From positions 1-34,284 of the forward strand of contig CATZRD010000023.1 in assembly GCA_958423465.1 (NCBI GenBank): 34,284 nucleotides of DNA, read 5' to 3'. Source of the DNA: an uncultured Oscillospiraceae bacterium (GTDB taxonomy: Bacteria; Bacillota; Clostridia; Oscillospirales; Oscillospiraceae). The first letter of the stretch is position 1. Every line of letters begins with the position of its first letter. The notes below the pieces were generated by a model, which was not told where the DNA came from, did no database searches, and saw nothing but the letters and a program-made list of their open reading frames with translations. Made by a program: the position numbers and the translations under genes. This document shows positions 30,402-34,284 of this stretch, piece after piece.

Positions 30402-31298
30402 ATGGCAGATAAAATGAGATTGCAATGGACGCGGCGGCGTAAAGGCGGCGACGGGAGCATGTCCGTCTGGGAACATATGAAGGAGCTTCGGACGTGTCTC
30501 GTGGTGATCGCCGTCACCTATGCGGCGGCGTCTGTGGCCTGCTATTTCTTCGCTCCGGATTTTGTCTCCTACGCGATGAGTCTGGCGGAGGGGTACGTTT
30601 TTGTACAGACCGGCGTGGCGGAGCTGCTGGCGCAGTACATCGTGGTGTCCCTCATCGCGGGAGCGGTGGTGGATTCGCCGGTCATCCTGTGGCAGGTCAT
30701 GAAATTCGTGGGGCCGGGGCTGAAGCCCTCGGAGGAGATCAAACTGCTGGCGGTATTGACGGGGGGACTGCTCCTGTTTGCGGCGGGCGCGCTGTTCGCC
30801 GTATACGTCATGATCCCGTTCACCCTGCAGTTTTTCCTCTCCCTGAACACCATCGACATCACCGGGATGTACAGCATCCGGGAGTACATCAGCTACATCA
30901 TGTCGATCCTGTTCGCCTTCGGCGTGATCTTTGAGATCCCCATCGCGTCGGCGGTGCTGACGTCCCTGGGCCTGATGAAACCCCAGTGGATGCGGAGCAG
31001 CCGCAGAATCGTGCTGGTGCTGTGCTTTGTGATCGGGGCCGTCCTCACGCCGCCGGATATCGCGTCCCAGATCATGATGGCCGTGCCCATGTACCTGCTG
31101 TTCGAGCTGAGCGTGCTCATCTGCGCCCTCGTGTACGACAGGCGGTGCAAACGGCTCATCGCCCAGGGGCTGGATCCGGACGAGGACTACCGGGAGAGGA
31201 AAAAGCGGAAGGCGGGCGCCAGCCGCTGGGCCGCCGCCAAGGCGGCGGAGGAAAAGCGGGAGGCGGAGAAGAAAAAAACCGCCGGCCAGGACCATTAG
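30402..31298 (+). CDS. tatC: Sec-independent translocase subunit TatC
   Basis: A 298-residue, six-helix membrane protein, the signal-peptide receptor of the Tat system. The N-terminus holds MSVWEHMKELRTCL, the first periplasmic loop is long, and the conserved FVGPGLKPSEEIK block with its Glu is present. YSIREYISYIMSILFAFGVIFEIP and the LTPPDIASQIMMAVPMYLLFELS block follow. The basic C-terminus of about 40 residues is longer than usual. I chose ATG 30402 (GCAGGAAG upstream); ATG 30384, overlapping the tatA stop, would add six residues. The likely local client is the SRRDFLK binding lipoprotein at 23235. Confidence 0.94.
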   Translation: MADKMRLQWTRRRKGGDGSMSVWEHMKELRTCLVVIAVTYAAASVACYFFAPDFVSYAMSLAEGYVFVQTGVAELLAQYIVVSLIAGAVVDSPVILWQVMKFVGPGLKPSEEIKLLAVLTGGLLLFAAGALFAVYVMIPFTLQFFLSLNTIDITGMYSIREYISYIMSILFAFGVIFEIPIASAVLTSLGLMKPQWMRSSRRIVLVLCFVIGAVLTPPDIASQIMMAVPMYLLFELSVLICALVYDRRCKRLIAQGLDPDEDYRERKKRKAGASRWAAAKAAEEKREAEKKKTAGQDH

Positions 31299-31307
31299 AG
31301 GACGGAC

Positions 31308-32399
31308 ATGTACACCATAAAAGAACGATTGGAGGGCGGGTACGGCATAGGGCGGGTCCCCCAGTACGCAGCCAGCCGGTGCTCCGCCCGAAAGACCAGG
31401 GGCGAGGCGTGCACGGTCTGCGCGGACATCTGCCCCCAGAAGATCTATCCCTATGGCAAGCGTAAGCGCCCCGTCTGGGATCAGTGCGTCAGATGCGGCC
31501 TATGCGCCGCCGCCTGCCCGGCCAGGTGCATCACCCCTCCGGCGGACCGGGTCAACGCCTACCTGATGGCGGCGGTGAAACGGTGCGCCCTCACCGTCGG
31601 CTGCGACGCCCAGGAGCACGCCTGTCATCTGAGCCTGAACTGTGTGGCGGCGCTCTCATGGGAGCAGCTGGCCTACGCGGCTCTGCACGAGGGCGTCATC
31701 CTCGCATTGGGCGGGTGCGCTCAATGCGGGAGGACCTATGAGGCCGGCGTCATTCGGGACAACCTGGAACGGCTGAAATTCTTCCTGGGGGAGGAGACAT
31801 ACGCCCGAAAGGTAAGAGTCCTGACGGAGGGAGAACCTCTCCGCCGCGACATGGAGGAGACCGTCAGCCGGCGGGAGCTGCTGCGCTTTGTGGGGAATAT
31901 GCCCCTGGACAGGGCGTTCGCCGCCCTGCCGCGAATGGAGAACAGGCGGGACAGCGGCCTTTTTTACCGCGCCATGCTCCGCGACGCCGCTGACGCCGCC
32001 GGGAAGGACGAGACGGCGGAGCCCCGCCAAAAGTTCGGCATGCTTCTGCCGAAGTTCAACGGGAACTGCTACCGCTGCGGGTATTGCGTCAGGTCCTGCC
32101 CCAACGAGGCGCTGAAGATCCTGGACAGCGGCGGCTCCTTTACGGTGACGGTAGAGGCATGGAAATGCACCGGCTGCGGCATCTGCCGGAACATCTGCCG
32201 GGTGGACGGCATTTCCGGCATTGTTCCGGCCAGAGTATCCCACCTGGGAACGGTTGCTCTGGGACGCTTTTCCCAGCACCTCTGCGCCCGGTGCGGTACG
32301 CCCGTCCCCCGGGGCAGCGAGCTGTGCGGCGTCTGCCTGAGCCAAACGCAGAGGCGGCGGCCGGCGCAGGAGGGTCCGCGGGATGAGGAGAATCGGTAA
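31308..32399 (+). CDS. Multi-cluster 4Fe-4S ferredoxin-type protein with C-terminal zinc ribbon
   Basis: A 363-residue, apparently cytoplasmic redox protein. Cys-rich sites in order: CTVCADICP (about 35-43) and CVRCGLCAAACP (about 60-71); a separate GGCAQCGR; a ferredoxin pair CYRCGYCVRSCP and CTGCGICRNIC (about 252-300); and a zinc-ribbon-like CARCGTPVPRGSELCGVC near the end. The middle contains SRRELLRFVG (about 187-196), a twin-arginine-like motif, but internal and without a hydrophobic stretch. It starts ten bases after tatC with AGAGGACGG, so it belongs to the tat operon. An electron carrier or maturation factor for Tat-exported proteins is possible. Confidence 0.82.
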   Translation: MYTIKERLEGGYGIGRVPQYAASRCSARKTRGEACTVCADICPQKIYPYGKRKRPVWDQCVRCGLCAAACPARCITPPADRVNAYLMAAVKRCALTVGCDAQEHACHLSLNCVAALSWEQLAYAALHEGVILALGGCAQCGRTYEAGVIRDNLERLKFFLGEETYARKVRVLTEGEPLRRDMEETVSRRELLRFVGNMPLDRAFAALPRMENRRDSGLFYRAMLRDAADAAGKDETAEPRQKFGMLLPKFNGNCYRCGYCVRSCPNEALKILDSGGSFTVTVEAWKCTGCGICRNICRVDGISGIVPARVSHLGTVALGRFSQHLCARCGTPVPRGSELCGVCLSQTQRRRPAQEGPRDEENR

Positions 32400-33024
32400 G
32401 TATATCCGGGAGCAGCCCCTGGAGAGCAGCTGCTGGTGCTATCTGCTTCTCACCGTGCTGCCCGGCGTGCTTTGGCAGGGAGAGGGCCGCTGGGCGGCGG
32501 AGGCGGTTTTCCGGTATCTGATTCCCGGCGGGGCGGCCTGCACCGCGGCGGTGCGCTTTTACGGCGCCAGCGTCAGCGCGCTGAGCCTGCGGGGCTTTTG
32601 CAGGAGTTTTCTTTACTGCTGTCCCATAGCGGGCCTGTGCCTGGTCAATCTGCTCCTTGGCGGCTGGCCGGAAGCGGTCCGGCCAGAGCAGATCTTCTGG
32701 ATCGCCTGCTGCGCCCTGGGCGAGGAAGTGATGGGAAGGATGCTGCTCTTCAGCGGCGCGGCGCTGGGCGCTGAGGCAAGGGGCTGGGGGAAGCCCGCCG
32801 CCATTGTCCTGTCGGCCGTCGTTTTCGGGTTGATGCACGCGGTGAACTACGCGGCCCAGGGCACGGCCGGAACGCTGATTCAGTGCTGCTACACAGCCGG
32901 AATCGGGGCACTGTTCGCCTGGTCCTACCAGAAAAGCGGATGCCTGTGGGGTGGGATCGTCTGGCACGCTCTGCTCAATCTGACCGCTATGCCCATGGCT
33001 TCCTCCGGCGGCCTGCTGCCGTAG
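32383..33024 (+). CDS. CPBP-family intramembrane glutamic protease
   Basis: A 213-residue membrane protein with about six hydrophobic segments. The three motifs of the CPBP (ABI/Rce1) family are in order: EEVMGR (EExxxR), FGLMH (FxxxH) and HALLN (HxxxN). Catalysis would use the Glu pair and the His residues in the membrane. It starts 17 bases inside the end of the iron-sulfur gene, so the genes are coupled. Possible roles include cleavage of remnant signal peptides or peptide maturation; no target is visible. Confidence 0.88.
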   Translation: MRRIGKYIREQPLESSCWCYLLLTVLPGVLWQGEGRWAAEAVFRYLIPGGAACTAAVRFYGASVSALSLRGFCRSFLYCCPIAGLCLVNLLLGGWPEAVRPEQIFWIACCALGEEVMGRMLLFSGAALGAEARGWGKPAAIVLSAVVFGLMHAVNYAAQGTAGTLIQCCYTAGIGALFAWSYQKSGCLWGGIVWHALLNLTAMPMASSGGLLP

Positions 33025-33060
33025 GAAGCGGGGGAGGCTTCCTCCCATGAAAAAACAAAA

Positions 33061-33096
33061 AAAGCGCGCGGAGCGTAGCTCTGCGCGCTTTTTCCG
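33061..33096. terminator. Terminator after the tat operon
   Basis: AAAGCGCGCGGAGC (33061-33074) pairs with GCTCTGCGCGCTTT (33078-33091), one mismatch, loop GTA, flanked by A and T runs on both sides. Works in both directions. Confidence 0.85.
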
Positions 33097-33191
33097 TCAA
33101 CTGCCTTTTTCGGACGCATAATCCCCGCCGGCCGGGGCAAACTGACCCAGGCGAGACCCAAAAAGCACAATGAACAAGGAGGAACCCTATC

Positions 33192-33383
33192 ATGACCGAT
33201 TGCATGAACGACGGCTGCACCTGCACCCCCAACAAGTCCATCCACTGTTCCGTCCAGTCCTGCGCCCATCACTGCAAGACCCAGCAGTACTGCGGTCTGG
33301 ACGCCATCCAGGTGGGCACCCACGAGGCCAACCCCACCATGGACCAGTGCACCGACTGCCAGAGCTTCAAACTGATGCGGTGA
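33192..33383 (+). CDS. DUF1540 cysteine-rich protein
   Basis: A 63-residue protein with one DUF1540 domain: SIHCSVQSCAHHCKTQQYCGLDAIQVG followed by CTDCQSFKL. Eleven or so Cys and His residues suggest metal binding; the family is found in Clostridia and has no assigned function. AAGGAGG precedes ATG 33192. It lies alone between the tat terminator and the TauE pair. Confidence 0.88.
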   Translation: MTDCMNDGCTCTPNKSIHCSVQSCAHHCKTQQYCGLDAIQVGTHEANPTMDQCTDCQSFKLMR

Positions 33384-33438
33384 TCTCCCGCCGGCCCCCG
33401 CGGGGACCGGCCCTACATACGGGAAGGAGGCGGAGCCT

Positions 33439-33792
33439 GTGACAGAGAAGTGGAAAAACCGGACCGCCGGGGCCGCCGCCGGCCTGGTCAACGGCTTGTT
33501 CGGCGGAGGCGGCGGCATGGTGCTGCTGCCTCTGCTTACCCGGTGGGGCGGCCTGAAGGCCAAGGACGGCTTCGCCACCTGCGTGGCTGTGATTCTGCCG
33601 GTGTGCTGCGTGTCCGCGGCGGTGTATCTATGGCAGGTCCGGCCCGGGCTGGAAGGCCTGTGGCCTTATTTGGCGGGTGGCTTGGCGGGAGGGCTGATCG
33701 GCGGGGCCACCTTTGAGAAGATCCCCGCCCGGGCGCTGAAGGCGATCTTCGGCCTGTTCCTGCTGTACGCCGGGGTGAGGTATCTGCTGTGA
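33439..33792 (+). CDS. TauE/SafE-family permease, N-terminal half protein
   Basis: A 117-residue membrane protein with three to four hydrophobic segments. AAGLVNGLFGGGGGMVLLP is the first TauE/SafE repeat motif. The usual family protein is about 250 residues. Here the two halves are separate genes, and the second starts by GTGA overlap with this one's stop. GTG 33439 follows AAGGAGG. The family exports or imports sulfur-containing or other organic anions; the substrate is unknown. Confidence 0.85.
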   Translation: MTEKWKNRTAGAAAGLVNGLFGGGGGMVLLPLLTRWGGLKAKDGFATCVAVILPVCCVSAAVYLWQVRPGLEGLWPYLAGGLAGGLIGGATFEKIPARALKAIFGLFLLYAGVRYLL

Positions 33793-34187
33793 GGGAGTGG
33801 CTGGTGCCCTTTTCGGTGGCGCTGGCCACCGGCGTCCTCTCCAGCTGGGGCGTGGGCGGCGGGACACTGCTGCTGGTATGCATGACGCTGTTTCTGGGGG
33901 TGGGCCAGCGGGAGGCCCAGGCCGTGAACCTGCTGTTCTTCCTGCCCACCGCCGGAGCGGGCCTGATCTTCCACCGAAAAAACGGCTATCTGGACGGCGC
34001 CGTGTGGCGGCAGGCGGCCCTGCCCGCCGTGCTGACGGCCCTGGCGGGGGCGCTGATCGCCGGGGCGGTGGAGGTGGCCCTGCTGCGAAAGCCCTTCGGC
34101 CTGTTCCTGCTGTACAGCGGCGGCATGATGCTCCTCTCCGCCCGTAAAAAGCCCGGCGGAGGCCCGCCGGACGGACCGGCCCGGTGA
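33789..34187 (+). CDS. TauE/SafE-family permease, C-terminal half protein
   Basis: A 132-residue membrane protein with three to four hydrophobic segments, starting with GTG inside the previous stop. LATGVLSSWGVGGGTLLLVCM repeats the glycine motif of the first half, so the pair probably assembles as a heterodimer equivalent to the full-length permease. The tail (ARKKPGGGPPDGPAR) is cytoplasmic and basic. Confidence 0.85.
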   Translation: MREWLVPFSVALATGVLSSWGVGGGTLLLVCMTLFLGVGQREAQAVNLLFFLPTAGAGLIFHRKNGYLDGAVWRQAALPAVLTALAGALIAGAVEVALLRKPFGLFLLYSGGMMLLSARKKPGGGPPDGPAR

Positions 34188-34193
34188 AACGAA

Positions 34194-34218
34194 GGGCGCC
34201 CCGCGTTGGCGGGCGCCC
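34194..34218 (+). terminator. Hairpin after the TauE pair
   Basis: GGGCGCCCCGC and GCGGGCGCCC form a strong stem with a short loop, seven bases after the stop. No T run follows directly. The last 65 bases of the window hold nothing I can assign. Confidence 0.6.
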
Positions 34219-34284
34219 GTGTCCCATAATTAAAAAGGGGCGTAAGCCGCCCGGGCCGCCGCAGGGCCCCAGCGGTCTTAATCA

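Noticed and set aside
34220..34284. Possible RNA or gene fragment at the window end
   Set aside because: The sequence is GC-rich and could form structure, but it is too short and shows no tRNA or coding signature.

Overview
The window is GC-rich, gene-dense DNA with strong Shine-Dalgarno sites, consensus sigma-70 promoters and a Bacillota-style gene set (DUF1540, a GntR/LacI-type AraR, CHAP endolysin, paired half-size TauE proteins). I infer a high-GC Clostridia genome, most like Oscillospiraceae (Flavonifractor-type gut bacteria). This rests on gene content and composition only.

Layout. 1-5.8 kb is housekeeping DNA: the 3' end of a glucose-6-phosphate isomerase gene, a small P-loop-like protein, an unknown protein overlapping hemW, a divergent TetR / membrane-esterase pair sharing a compact operator region, and a GT4 glycosyltransferase. 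5.9-9.9 kb, all on the minus strand, is a prophage remnant reduced to tail-tip/fibre genes (one frameshifted), an XhlA-like protein, a holin and a CHAP endolysin. Embedded in it is what looks like an unlisted type I toxin-antitoxin module: a 31-codon membrane peptide and a convergent antisense RNA. 10.1-15.2 kb is a complete L-arabinose operon (araB-like kinase, araA, araD) divergent from araR, with AraR-type operators.

15.3-29.4 kb looks like a catabolic/uptake island: a zinc dehydrogenase, a LacI-family regulator, an aldo/keto reductase, a complete dipeptide-type ABC importer, an MFS transporter, a type-B carboxylesterase and a serine-hydrolase-fold protein that has lost its catalytic Ser and Lys. 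Five near-palindromic sites with a central CG (TTAWCGWTAA) sit in three promoter regions (dehydrogenase, ABC operon, MFS) and probably define the regulon of the local LacI protein. The importer's binding protein carries a twin-arginine plus lipobox signal.

29.6-33.0 kb encodes a Tat translocase (TatB-like, TatA, TatC), followed by a multi-cluster iron-sulfur protein and a CPBP intramembrane protease. A Tat-dependent binding protein and the Tat machinery therefore lie within about 5 kb of each other. The window ends with a DUF1540 protein and two overlapping half-size TauE/SafE permease genes.

The most notable observations are the candidate type I toxin-antitoxin in the lysis cassette, the shared LacI-type operators, the Tat lipoprotein next to tat genes, and the catalytically dead serine-hydrolase homologue. 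No tRNA, rRNA, CRISPR array or transposase was seen.
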